A stretch of 64,000 bases of DNA from Clostridium aminobutyricum (lineage in GTDB: Bacteria > Bacillota > Clostridia > Peptostreptococcales > Anaerovoracaceae). The notes under the pieces were generated by a model. That model made no database searches and was not told where the DNA came from. It was given only the letters and a program-made list of their open reading frames with translations. Shown one piece after another: positions 36,667 to 44,577 of this stretch; position 1 is the stretch's first letter, and each line of letters opens with the position of its first letter. The stretch covers positions 62,001 through 126,000 of the forward strand of contig NZ_JAFJZZ010000006.1 in the NCBI RefSeq assembly GCF_017255415.1, written 5' to 3'. A program made the translations under genes and the position numbers.

Positions 36667-37797
36667 TTATGCTTCCGCTTCTTTTGTTTTGTCCGTAGCT
36701 TTTTCGAACGGGAAGGCATTCTTATTTATAAATTCTTTATAAGCCATGAATAACACAAGAATGATTCCTGCGTATCCGGATAGCGGATAGATGATATTTA
36801 CTAACTGGTCAAATGGCAGCAATGTACCGGTGAACATACCGATTGCTGTTAGTACAACTGCGATGATATTAAATTTCTTTGTCTTATCCACAGCAAATTT
36901 TCTGGTACAAACCAAAAGAATGGAAGCTACTGCAGAGTAGATGCAGATTATCAGTATTGGTGCAAAAGCTGCCGCCAATGCCGGCGCAACCTCTTTCGCA
37001 ATAGCCAGCGTTAGAACTTGCTGACCTTTGATAATATCTAGGTAAACAATTTCAGCAATGATTAACACTATTATTACAAAGAACATTACAATAACTCCAA
37101 TTGCGCCGCCCAGTCTTGCTTCCTTTACGCTCTTACAAGTCGCTCCGCTCATAACGAAGAATGTCGCACCGAACATCAAGCCTAAAAATGCCCATAGAAG
37201 TGCAGACCAGAACCAGTTTCCGGAAGCTGTAGGGAATCCTGCCGGCATAAGCGCACTGTTTGCTGCCAATAAACCCGGATCATGTGCAAGGGTAGCAATA
37301 GCCGCAATACAGATAGCTGCGATGAATAAAATCTTAATAGGGCCAATAACGCCGATGAAATCCAATAGCTTCTCAACACCCAATAGTGCTGTGGCTAATG
37401 CAGCAAGGGCAACACCATAGGTGCCTGCGGTTATAGGAATTCCATAGTACTGATTGATTGTAGCACCTGCGCCTGCAAGCATTACTACATAGATAGCGTA
37501 CATCAGCACAAGACTGAACCAAGTGTATACTTGACCTACATACTTACCGCAATAATACACAAAGAGATCATACGGATTGTCAAATTGCATTTTTTGACCC
37601 ACGCCATAAAGGCAGTAAACAAACCACAATAATAAAATTGTATAAATAGAAGCTCCGATAATACCCTTTGTTACTCCGCTTGTCGTTAAGAACTGCATAA
37701 CTTCTTGACCTGTTGCAAATCCGGATCCGATCCAAAAGGCACAGAACGCTCCTGCAGTAAGTATAACCTTTTTTATATTGATTGTTTGATTTTCCAC
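36667..37797 (-). CDS. YkvI-like membrane transporter (copy 1)
   Basis: 376 residues with about ten to eleven hydrophobic helices. AFCAFWIGSGFATGQEVMQF at the N-terminus is the hallmark of the YkvI family within the APC/LeuT-fold superfamily. GAGATINQYYGIP and CIYSAVASILLVCTRKFAVDKTKK are also conserved. Function of the family is not settled; an amino-acid or organic-cation symporter is plausible. It starts with GTG behind GGAGG at 37797. It is the first gene of the sigma-54-driven mutase operon and so likely imports the substrate. A paralogue lies at 38525-39664 and a decayed third copy at 41.2-41.5 kb. Confidence 0.82.
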   Translation of the reverse strand: MENQTINIKKVILTAGAFCAFWIGSGFATGQEVMQFLTTSGVTKGIIGASIYTILLLWFVYCLYGVGQKMQFDNPYDLFVYYCGKYVGQVYTWFSLVLMYAIYVVMLAGAGATINQYYGIPITAGTYGVALAALATALLGVEKLLDFIGVIGPIKILFIAAICIAAIATLAHDPGLLAANSALMPAGFPTASGNWFWSALLWAFLGLMFGATFFVMSGATCKSVKEARLGGAIGVIVMFFVIIVLIIAEIVYLDIIKGQQVLTLAIAKEVAPALAAAFAPILIICIYSAVASILLVCTRKFAVDKTKKFNIIAVVLTAIGMFTGTLLPFDQLVNIIYPLSGYAGIILVLFMAYKEFINKNAFPFEKATDKTKEAEA

Positions 37798-37869
37798 GTT
37801 AATTCCTCCTTTTTCTGTTTAAGGTTTTTACTAGCTATTTTAGTTAATATTTAGATGTTGTTTTTATGT

Positions 37870-37993
37870 TTCTTAACAGCTTTGACGAATTCCGACATCG
37901 TACCGACCATTTTGTACTATGTACAATACGATGCTGTAAATTGCACTCGCAATCTACGTTCCGACCGACCTATTGTTTACCTTCCTTTCCATG
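37870..37993 (-). other. Leader element shared by the two YkvI-like genes (copy 1)
   Basis: The leader of transporter copy 1 shares several blocks with 39702-39840 before copy 2: an ATGGAAAGGAAGG start, a CGGTACGAT core flanked by CGG repeats, and a TTAAGAAA end. It could be a short leader peptide, an RNA element or simply common ancestry. The reading frame of the leader peptide is broken in this copy. Confidence 0.35.
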
Positions 37994-38094
37994 AGAAATA
38001 GCATTCACCTAATGGCGTAAACTGATAGATAGAATATAAAGTAAAATAATTTCTGGTCCCTAGGTTAGTCTGTCTATCAATTAAATTTGATGAT

Positions 38095-38104
38095 TTAGCG
38101 CTAA
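38095..38104. promoter_or_regulatory. Palindrome TTAGCGCTAA just after the predicted start site
   Basis: Perfect 10-bp palindrome about 7-16 bases downstream of the transcription start predicted for the sigma-54 promoter at 38123. The same palindrome lies at the same place after the promoter at 49503. Confidence 0.45.
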
Positions 38105-38122
38105 TCATATCACTTATATATC

Positions 38123-38137
38123 GCAAGCATTATGCCA
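38123..38137 (-). promoter_or_regulatory. Sigma-54 promoter of the mutase operon
   Basis: Minus strand TGGCA-TAATGC-TTGC, with exact -24/-12 spacing. A shared quasi-palindrome is at 38173-38190 and the TGAAGCG element at 38319-38350. The leader to the transporter start is about 310 nt. Confidence 0.75.
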
Positions 38138-38172
38138 TGTTTGTCGTAAAAACCTTTATTTTTAAAATCTTT

Positions 38173-38190
38173 TTCTTGAATTTTACGGAA
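38173..38190. promoter_or_regulatory. Proximal quasi-palindromic element, promoter 1
   Basis: TTCCGTAAAATTCAAGAA on the minus strand. It is one of five related elements centred 45-57 bp upstream of the -24 box of each sigma-54 promoter in the window. Confidence 0.5.
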
Positions 38191-38318
38191 CCCAACAAAT
38201 ATCAACAGGTATATATATATCAGGATAGATCATTTTTCAGAAAATTTGAAATTTTTTTCCATTTATTTTACATAGAAAAAGCATATGACTGCATCATCAA
38301 ATTTTATAATCGCAGCGT

Positions 38319-38350
38319 TATGTATACAGTATGAAGCGAATCATGTACAA
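38319..38350. promoter_or_regulatory. Distal upstream element, promoter 1
   Basis: Contains TGTATACA, then TGAAGCG, then TGTACAAA. It is about 180 bp upstream of the -24 box and repeated before the other sigma-54 promoters. Probable activator binding site. Confidence 0.55.
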
Positions 38351-38378
38351 AAAATGTAGCTAAATAGCTACATTTTTT
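38347..38378. terminator. Bidirectional terminator downstream of transporter copy 2
   Basis: Perfect stem AAAAAATGTAGCT, loop AAAT, AGCTACATTTTTT, about 150 bp past the stop of the gene ending at 38525. It separates that unit from the sigma-54-driven mutase operon. Confidence 0.85.
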
Positions 38379-38524
38379 GTTTAAAATTTATATAAAGGGT
38401 TAACGTAGACCACTTGTGTAGCTTCAATTCTTCTATTATGGCCTTGACTCAACAGGTAGATACGGGGAAGCCTTTATTATTTTCTATGGCTCTCCTCTTT
38501 AAACGGTAGCTAGTTTTTTTAAAA

Positions 38525-39664
38525 TTATACTGCAACATCTACGTCCTTATTTTCATCATTACTTTTTCTGAAAGGGAAAGCATTCTTGTTTATAAACTCT
38601 TTATAGATCATAAAACCTGTCAATACAATTCCTGAGTATGCTGCAATAACATATAAAAGGTTTACCATTTTATCAAAAGGTAACACCATACCACCAAACA
38701 TCCCTACTACAGTTAATACTGTTGCCAAAATGTTAAACTTTTTAGTTTTGTCAACAGCAAAGTTTCTGGTAACAACCTGAAGAATGGATGATACAGCTGA
38801 ATAAATACATAATACTATTATTAAAGCAAAAATCAAACCTAAGGCAGGTGATATGTGATTAGCAATTGCTAATGTAGGTACTTGCTGGCCTTCAATAACA
38901 TCTAAATAAACATTTTCAGCAATAATAAGTAAAATAACTGCACCTGCTAAGGCAATAGCTCCAATCACACCGCCAAGTCTTGCTTCTCTTAGATTCTTTG
39001 CAGTCTGACCGTTCATAACGAAAAATGCATTACCAAACACAAGACCAAGGAAAGCGTATAGTATTCCTGACCATAACCAGTTACCAGAAGCCTGCTGGAA
39101 TCCTACTGTTTGAATAAGCGCACTATTCTCTGATAATAAATTCGGTTGTGATGCCATTGTTATAAAAGCGGAGACACCTACTACTATCATGAATACGATT
39201 TTAATAGGTCCGATAACACCTATGATGTTAATAAGTTTCTCAACTCCTAACAATGCTGTAAGCAATGCAAGAATAGCTACACCATAACCACCTATATAGG
39301 CTGGTATTCCAAAATACTGATTAATGGTCGCACCTGCACCTGCCAGCATTACTACATAGATACCGTACAGCAATACAACACTATACCATGTATAAAATTT
39401 ACCTATGTATTTCCCGCAATAATATTCGAAAACATCATACGGATTACTAAACTGCATTTTTTGACCTGTTCCATATAAGGTGTAAATAAGCCATATCGTT
39501 ATTGCCGCATACACTAATGTAGATATAATTCCCTTTGCCACTCCGTAAACTGAAAAGAATTGTAAAACCTCTTGTCCGGTTGAAAATCCTGATCCAATCA
39601 TATACGCACAGAATGCTCCCGCAAGGATTGTGACCTTTTTTATACTGATCGATTGCTTTTCCAT
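38525..39664 (-). CDS. YkvI-like membrane transporter (copy 2)
   Basis: 379 residues, a clear paralogue of the transporter at 36667-37797 (same AFCAYMIGSGFSTGQEV start, GAGATINQYFGIP, CIYSAVSSILQV and matching C-terminal NAFPF). About ten to eleven membrane helices. Good AAGGAGGAG upstream of the ATG. No consensus sigma-54 site lies directly upstream, unlike copy 1. It forms its own unit, ending in the hairpin at 38347. Two diverged copies in one locus suggest import of related substrates or of the substrates of the two catabolic modules. Cargo unknown. Confidence 0.82.
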   Translation of the reverse strand: MEKQSISIKKVTILAGAFCAYMIGSGFSTGQEVLQFFSVYGVAKGIISTLVYAAITIWLIYTLYGTGQKMQFSNPYDVFEYYCGKYIGKFYTWYSVVLLYGIYVVMLAGAGATINQYFGIPAYIGGYGVAILALLTALLGVEKLINIIGVIGPIKIVFMIVVGVSAFITMASQPNLLSENSALIQTVGFQQASGNWLWSGILYAFLGLVFGNAFFVMNGQTAKNLREARLGGVIGAIALAGAVILLIIAENVYLDVIEGQQVPTLAIANHISPALGLIFALIIVLCIYSAVSSILQVVTRNFAVDKTKKFNILATVLTVVGMFGGMVLPFDKMVNLLYVIAAYSGIVLTGFMIYKEFINKNAFPFRKSNDENKDVDVAV

Positions 39665-39701
39665 ATAAACTCCTCCTTGTACTCCTAAAAATTTTTACTA
39701 A

Positions 39702-39839
39702 CTATTGTAGTAGTATTCGATATGATTCCTTTTTTCTTAATGGCCTTGACGTTCCATTCATTACCATATCAAGCTTCATTAAGAATTCTTCCCATAGCGT
39801 TCCGGTATCGTACCGGCTATTGTGCACCTTCCTTTCCAT
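39702..39839 (-). other. Leader element/possible 45-codon ORF before transporter copy 2
   Basis: An open frame of 45 codons starting MERKVHNSRYDTG runs from 39839 to a TAG at 39702, 37 bp before the transporter. It lacks a Shine-Dalgarno site. The CCGGTACGATACCGG block inside is a strong inverted repeat and resembles a block before copy 1. More likely a structured leader than a gene. Confidence 0.3.
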
Positions 39840-40050
39840 CATTAATTTTAAAATTAATCAATAAGTTTCTTGTGAGAAATCACAAATCTTATTATCGCAA
39901 TATTACCAAAATTCCAACTGATTAGTACAGTGCCTCTTTCTTATATTGATTATTAGTTTTTCTCATGTCAGCTATTTTTACAGTAACTACACTTATTCTT
40001 CCATAAAAATTTTGAGAAGCTGATCCGAGATCAGAAGACAATGAATCTAT

Positions 40051-40116
40051 CAAAAAAAAAGGAGGCTCTCTTTAATTTCATTTGAAATCATTTTGAGATG
40101 CCCCCTTAATTAGTAT
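40051..40116 (-). terminator. Terminator downstream of the decayed duplicate operon
   Basis: Minus strand: a stem pairing AAGGGGGCATCTC with GAGAGCCTCCTT (two mismatches) encloses an ATTTCA/TGAAAT inner stem and is followed by about ten T. Confidence 0.75.
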
Positions 40117-40227
40117 GAAGGTTCATGTAATAATGTTAAGAATATTAATATATGCTCTGTTGCGCAAAGAAACTGTATCATGAAATGATCCATACAACTC
40201 TTTCGTCTGTTTAAGTTACTTGTTTGT

Positions 40228-40394
40228 TTATTTATTCAATACTTCTTTCATTCGGTTAATGCCTTCTTGCAGCTTTTCTTCACTGGAAGCATAGGAAAGC
40301 AGAAGCTAACTACGTTGTCTTATTTAGCCGCAAGGTCAAACATCGCTCTAATCCCAGAAGCTGGCATCGCTTCTACATGTTTGCTCATATTCAT
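40228..40394 (-). pseudogene. Aminotransferase remnant (second copy, internally deleted)
   Basis: Only the first about 95 bp and last about 70 bp of a near-identical copy of the aminotransferase gene at 31195-32346 remain; some 985 bp are missing, with the junction near 40300. The N-terminal part also carries a stop: the codon matching Tyr after LAAK is TAA here. Both gene ends align base for base with copy 1, including flanking DNA downstream to about 40125. Clearly non-functional. It follows the intact second SDR, as in the intact operon. Confidence 0.88.
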
Positions 40395-40414
40395 ACTCTT
40401 TCTTCTCCCATTTT

Positions 40415-41182
40415 CTAGCACCAGCCGCCGAATGCTACCCAGCCGCCGTCTACTTCATAACAAGTTCCTGTAACATAACTTGCCTCATCTGAAGCAAGGA
40501 ATAACACAACATTCGCCACTTCTCTACCTGTTCCGTAACGGGCCATCGGAGTTCTTCTGCAAATATCCGCTTCCGTATATCCTCCTGCTGCTTGGTCCTG
40601 ATCGTCCATAGCAGAACGAATATAAGCAGGGGCCACGCTGTTTACTCTTACATTATCTTTTCCCCATTCAACAGCTAACACTTTAGTTAAGCCAATGACT
40701 CCGGATTTTGAAGAGCTGTAGGCTGCTCTCATTCCCGTACACACAAGTCCGAAGACAGAAGCAACATTGACGATGGAACCAGATTTCTGATTTATCATGA
40801 ATTTTGCCGCTTCCTGTGCACAATATAATGAGCCGCAAAGATTTGTATCCAAAACCGCCTTGTAGTCTTCTGCGGATAACTCCGTAGAAGGCGCAATCTT
40901 ATTGATTCCTGCGTTATTTACTACAACATCGATTCTCCCGTACTTTGCAACGATATCCTTCATCATTGCCGCAACCGCATCCTTCTTTGAGATGTCACAA
41001 GGAAACCCGTCTACATCCGTAAATCCCTTTGCCTTCAAGGATTCCACTACTCCATTGGTTCTCTCTGAGCTTCTGGAATTGATCAGTACGATTGCTCCTT
41101 CTTCTGCAAAACGTTCTGCAATTGATTCCCCAATTCCCATGCTTGAGCCTGTGATCAGGCACACTTTCTTTTCCAAACGCAT
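40415..41182 (-). CDS. Short-chain dehydrogenase/reductase (copy 2)
   Basis: 255 residues, all classical SDR motifs intact (TGSSMGIGES, NNAGINKI, Ser-Tyr-Lys with YSSSKSG, GGWC end). Only about 17 substitutions relative to the SDR at 32375-33142, and upstream DNA to about 41240 also matches. It sits between remnants of a transporter and an aminotransferase, so it is the one surviving gene of a duplicated operon. GGAGG precedes the ATG. A sigma-54 promoter remains upstream at 41495, so it may still be expressed. Retention of the reading frame suggests selection or recent duplication. Confidence 0.88.
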   Translation of the reverse strand: MRLEKKVCLITGSSMGIGESIAERFAEEGAIVLINSRSSERTNGVVESLKAKGFTDVDGFPCDISKKDAVAAMMKDIVAKYGRIDVVVNNAGINKIAPSTELSAEDYKAVLDTNLCGSLYCAQEAAKFMINQKSGSIVNVASVFGLVCTGMRAAYSSSKSGVIGLTKVLAVEWGKDNVRVNSVAPAYIRSAMDDQDQAAGGYTEADICRRTPMARYGTGREVANVVLFLASDEASYVTGTCYEVDGGWVAFGGWC

Positions 41183-41228
41183 AATTTTACCTCCTGTAAT
41201 ATTAAGTGCTATTAAGTAATAAAATGTA

Positions 41229-41470
41229 TGATTAAAATCAGTATCAGTGCAAAAATCATTCCCAAAACCGGTGAAACGTGCTTGGAAATCGCTAAGGTAG
41301 GTACTTGCTGCCCTCTGATCACATCTAAAAATGCACTCTCACCTACTAGCATTGAAACCACCACCACAGCGATTCCGGCTACGCCGACTACCCCTGCAAT
41401 TTTTGCTTCCTTCACTGCCGCCTGCCATCATAGCCACATAGATGCCATACAGCAGAACAACACTAAACCA
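41229..41470 (-). pseudogene. YkvI-like transporter remnant (third copy)
   Basis: Minus-strand fragments matching YkvI-like proteins: a stretch reading KEAKIAG ... RGQQVPTLAISKHVSPVLGMIFALILIL (41229-41415) and, right against it, a piece like AGMMAMW-MPYS (41416-41470), which in intact genes comes about 100 residues earlier. Both ends are missing. The 3' break fuses directly to the leader of the second SDR. In the intact locus glmL and the mutase lie between transporter and SDR, so a large deletion must have removed them here. Confidence 0.82.
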
Positions 41471-41494
41471 TATATCATATCGCCTTTATATAAC

Positions 41495-41509
41495 GCAAGC
41501 CTTATGCCA
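41495..41509 (-). promoter_or_regulatory. Sigma-54 promoter of the decayed duplicate operon
   Basis: Minus strand TGGCA-TAAGGC-TTGC. A weak proximal element is at 41557-41575 and the distal TGTATACA/TGAAGCG/TGTACAAA element at 41795-41829. The promoter survives although the first gene behind it is broken. Confidence 0.7.
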
Positions 41510-41689
41510 TGTTTTCTGCGGTAACGACCTCTCTGTCCACAGCCATTCTCTCTGCTGCCGCAAAATTCAAGGATTAGCAACCGTTACACGTAAATCGGAG
41601 GGATTGTTTTTTAGGGAAATCCCGCTGTTTCTTTTTTATTTTCCCTAGTTAAACCCCATGATTTTTATTTGTATCATTTATAAGTGTAG

Positions 41690-41712
41690 TGATACATACA
41701 CTTACTGTATCA
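41690..41712. repeat. Inverted repeat TGATACA / TGTATCA
   Basis: Perfect 7-bp arms with a 9-bp spacer, amid several TGTATACA copies (near 41717, 41757, 41796). Candidate extra activator sites for the promoter at 41495. Confidence 0.4.
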
Positions 41713-41794
41713 CCATGTATACAGTAGTAGCATATTCCATACAATCTGTAGTTCTATGTATACACTTGTCCGGTTTTGAATATAAATATATTCA

Positions 41795-41829
41795 TTGTAT
41801 ACATTCTGTGAAGCGTTATTTGTACAAAA
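41795..41829. promoter_or_regulatory. Distal upstream element, promoter 2
   Basis: TGTATACA, then TGAAGCG, then TGTACAAA with the same order and near-same spacing as at 38319. Confidence 0.55.
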
Positions 41830-41906
41830 TGTGTATACTTTTATCTACATATCCTGTGTCATTATGGGAGTACAACCGGAAAACAGAGCAACTGAAAAAT
41901 GAGAAT

Positions 41907-41961
41907 TAAAAAACCTCTTATGGTAGAATCAACAATAATGAATCTACCAGAGGAGGTTTTT
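41907..41961. terminator. Terminator downstream of the thiolase/SDR pair
   Basis: Long stem AAAACCTC...GGTAGA(A)TC / GA(A)TCTACC...GAGGTTTTT with T-runs on both strands, about 27 bp past the thiolase stop. Confidence 0.85.
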
Positions 41962-41987
41962 CATTTTCTTTCCTATTGAATTAAAAG

Positions 41988-43169
41988 CTATTCAAGATTT
42001 TCTATCACCGCTGCCATTGCCGGACCACCGCCAACGCAAAGAGAAGCAACTCCATAACGACCTTTGCTTCTTTTTAGTTCGTGTATCAAACTAACGATAA
42101 TTCTAGCCCCTGTTGCACCAACCGGATGCCCAAGTGCAATACCCGATCCATTTACATTAACTTTATCCATATCGATACCCAATTCCTTATTGCAGGCTAA
42201 GAACTGCGCAGCAAATGCTTCATTGATTTCAAAGCAATTGATATCTTGCATTGTTAAGCCTGCATAATCTAAGGCTTTAGGAATTGCATACACAGGTCCT
42301 ATCCCCATATAATGTGGATCTACCCCATAGGATGCTGTTGAGACCAGTTTTGCTATTGGTTTTACCCCATACTTATTAACCGCCTCTCCACTCATTAAAA
42401 GAACTGCTGCTGCTCCATCATTAAGGCTAGAAGCATTGCCTGCGGTTACTGTTCCATCTTTCTTAAACGCAGGGCGAAGTTTACCAAATGCATCAAAAGT
42501 AGTCGGTTTAGGATGTTCATCCGTGTCAATTATTTTCACATTCCCTTTTCTGTCCGTGATAGATACCGGAATAATTTCATCGATAAATTTACCTTCATGT
42601 TGTGCTTTAAGAGCTCGTTCATGGCTTAAAGCAGCATGTTGATCCTGGTCTTCTCTCGTTATGCCATATTTTTCGGCAAGATTTTCTGCCGTAAGTCCCA
42701 TATGGTATCCGCACATTGCACAATTTAAAGCATCATAGGTTAAGCTATCAACCATATTGATATCACCCAGCCGTTGTCCTTCTCTGGAATTTAACAATAA
42801 ATGAGGTGCCTGAGACATGTTTTCAATACCTACAGCTACACCAACCTCTGTTTTACCAAGTAATATTTGCTGAGACAGCAACTCTATGGCTTTCATGCTT
42901 GAGCTGCATTGCTGATCAATTGTTGATGCATAACCTTTATCGGGGAATCCAGCTCCAAGCTGAATTTGACGTGCCGGATTACCTTTAACACCCTCTTTAT
43001 ACACCATGCCGCAGACTACTTCTTCGATTGAGTCGGGGCTAATACCCGCTGTTTCCACAACAGTCTTTGCAACAAGGATTCCAAGGTCAACTGCGCCAAC
43101 CTTACTCAATGCTCCCATGAAATCACCAATCGGCGTTCTTTTGGCTGATACGATATAAACTTCCTTCAT
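41988..43169 (-). CDS. Acetyl-CoA acetyltransferase / 3-ketothiolase (1)
   Basis: 393 residues. Thiolase motifs: nucleophilic Cys in IDQQCSSSMKAIELL (about 88), VNGSGIALGHPVGATGARI with the catalytic His (about 348) and LCVGGGPAMAAVIE with the second Cys (about 378). It claims or condenses acetyl units on CoA. It is co-transcribed with the SDR at 43254, downstream of a sigma-54 promoter, so it likely works with a 3-hydroxyacyl/3-oxoacyl-CoA step. A second thiolase is at 52758. Chain length cannot be read from sequence. Confidence 0.92.
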   Translation of the reverse strand: MKEVYIVSAKRTPIGDFMGALSKVGAVDLGILVAKTVVETAGISPDSIEEVVCGMVYKEGVKGNPARQIQLGAGFPDKGYASTIDQQCSSSMKAIELLSQQILLGKTEVGVAVGIENMSQAPHLLLNSREGQRLGDINMVDSLTYDALNCAMCGYHMGLTAENLAEKYGITREDQDQHAALSHERALKAQHEGKFIDEIIPVSITDRKGNVKIIDTDEHPKPTTFDAFGKLRPAFKKDGTVTAGNASSLNDGAAAVLLMSGEAVNKYGVKPIAKLVSTASYGVDPHYMGIGPVYAIPKALDYAGLTMQDINCFEINEAFAAQFLACNKELGIDMDKVNVNGSGIALGHPVGATGARIIVSLIHELKRSKGRYGVASLCVGGGPAMAAVIENLE

Positions 43170-43253
43170 AACTTCTTACCTCCAGAGTAAAAACTTTCTT
43201 ACACAAAATCATGCATACAGATTTAGTTAGTAATAAGCAGTACAAGCTCTTCC

Positions 43254-43991
43254 TTAAAGCACTGCTGCTCCATCAACAGAAAGAACAGCACCATTGATAT
43301 ATTTCGCTTCATCCGATGCTAGGAAAGCGAATGCAGAAGCAATTTCTTCTGGCTCACCTAAACGACCGGCTGGGATCTTCACTAGAATTTTTTCCTTCAA
43401 CACATCTTCTGGAATTTTTCCCACCATTTCGGTTCCAATGAATCCAGGGGCCACGCAGTTAAATCGCAATCCTTTTTTGGCCATTTCTTTTGCCCAAGTC
43501 TTCGTCATGCCAATAACTCCCCATTTCGTCGCAGCATAATTGGTTTGTCCTTGATTTCCAAAAAGGCCGACTACTGAAGATGTATTGATTACAACACCAG
43601 AGCTTTGCTCAAGCATCGTCGGCAATACTGCTGATGTACAATTAAATGTACCAGTGAGATTGATAGCAATAACATCATCCCACTGCTCTTGCGTCATTTT
43701 CTTCATTGTTGCATCCTTTGTAACACCTGCATTGTTAATTAGCACGTCGATTCTTCCATATTTATCGATAACTTGCTTCGCTAGAAGCTTGCAGCTTTCT
43801 AAATCAGAAACATCGACTTTCATATAACAAACATCCCCCTGATCTTTCATCGCATCAGCAACTGCAGTTCCATCGGCACGTCCTGTAATAATTACTTTGG
43901 AACCCTCTTCAGCAAATCTCAACGCGGTTGCCTTGCCAATCCCTTTGGTTCCTCCTGTGATAATAACAACTTTTTCATTTAAACCTTTCAT
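43254..43991 (-). CDS. SDR, 3-oxoacyl-CoA/ACP reductase type (FabG/PhaB-like)
   Basis: 245 residues. VIITGGTKGIGKATA, NNAGVTKDATMKKM, VINTSSVVG (Ser) and YAATKWG (Tyr-x3-Lys), with the GRLGEPEEIA and VLSVDGG-like end typical of FabG/PhaB. Next to a thiolase and without acp or other fatty-acid genes, a role as an acetoacetyl-CoA-type reductase/dehydrogenase is more likely than fatty-acid synthesis (inference). It leads a two-gene operon under a sigma-54 promoter. It is not closely related to the duplicated SDR pair. Confidence 0.88.
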   Translation of the reverse strand: MKGLNEKVVIITGGTKGIGKATALRFAEEGSKVIITGRADGTAVADAMKDQGDVCYMKVDVSDLESCKLLAKQVIDKYGRIDVLINNAGVTKDATMKKMTQEQWDDVIAINLTGTFNCTSAVLPTMLEQSSGVVINTSSVVGLFGNQGQTNYAATKWGVIGMTKTWAKEMAKKGLRFNCVAPGFIGTEMVGKIPEDVLKEKILVKIPAGRLGEPEEIASAFAFLASDEAKYINGAVLSVDGAAVL

Positions 43992-44239
43992 AATCTACCT
44001 CTATCATTTCCTTTTCGTAAAACATTTTTCAGTCCTAAAAGTGAGGTATTCCTTCTGATTATTATTAAAATACTTTTGGATGAATTTCATAGTTTATATG
44101 CTTTATGCAAATGAAAAATCCCCAACATTCATACCCTTTAGGAAGGTATGCGCGCTAATAACATCACGGAAAACCCTCTCACTTATGACCTTTAACAACT
44201 ACTATTCATGCTTTCAGTGCATTACATCCCTATTTAAAC

Positions 44240-44254
44240 GCAAGTACTATGCCA
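44240..44254 (-). promoter_or_regulatory. Sigma-54 promoter of the SDR-thiolase operon
   Basis: Minus strand TGGCA-TAGTAC-TTGC. Proximal element at 44298-44317 and distal element at 44403-44436. Leader about 235 nt. Confidence 0.75.
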
Positions 44255-44297
44255 TATTTGATGCTTGTCCTTCACATTTACAAAACAGTGTGCTCCA

Positions 44298-44317
44298 TTC
44301 CAAAGAATTCAATGGAA
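44298..44317. promoter_or_regulatory. Proximal quasi-palindromic element, promoter 3
   Basis: TTCCAAAGAATTCAATGGAA: arms TTCCA/TGGAA around GAATTC. The best-preserved of the five, centred about 53 bp upstream of the -24 box. Confidence 0.55.
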
Positions 44318-44402
44318 GTCAGCAATTGAATCTTCTATCTTACTTACTCACTTGTTAGTGAAAGTCTTACACAGCAGTAACGTTATAACTTATTATTGTA
44401 GC

Positions 44403-44436
44403 GGTACATACACTTATGTGAAGCGAAATATATACT
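44403..44436. promoter_or_regulatory. Distal upstream element, promoter 3
   Basis: TACATACA, TGAAGCG, then AAATATATAC: a variant of the element at 38319, about 150 bp upstream of the -24 box. Confidence 0.5.
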
Positions 44437-44537
44437 ATATACGATATACGTATCATTATCGCTACTCATGAAGGATTGTTGAAAAAGTCTCCGGAGATAT
44501 TTTGTAATCTTCGCTGGACTGCATTAGTATATAAAAC

Positions 44538-44571
44538 CCTCCAGATTAAGCCGTGAATTAATCTGGAGGGT
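44538..44571. terminator. Terminator of the glycyl-radical-enzyme operon
   Basis: Perfect stem ACCCTCCAGATTAA / TTAATCTGGAGGGT followed on the minus strand by TTTTATA, just past the activase stop. Confidence 0.88.
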
Positions 44572-44577
44572 TCGCTT

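Noticed and set aside
39885-39915. Possible sigma-54 promoter (TTTTGGTAATATTGC) before transporter copy 2.
   Set aside because: The GG and GC are 3 bp too close; sigma-54 spacing is strict.
41212-41415. 67-codon open frame that could be called a small membrane protein.
   Set aside because: It is a fragment of a YkvI-like transporter truncated at both ends and joined to foreign leader DNA.
43254-43991. FabG of fatty-acid synthesis.
   Set aside because: No acp, fabD, fabF or other fab genes nearby; it is paired with a thiolase under a sigma-54 promoter.
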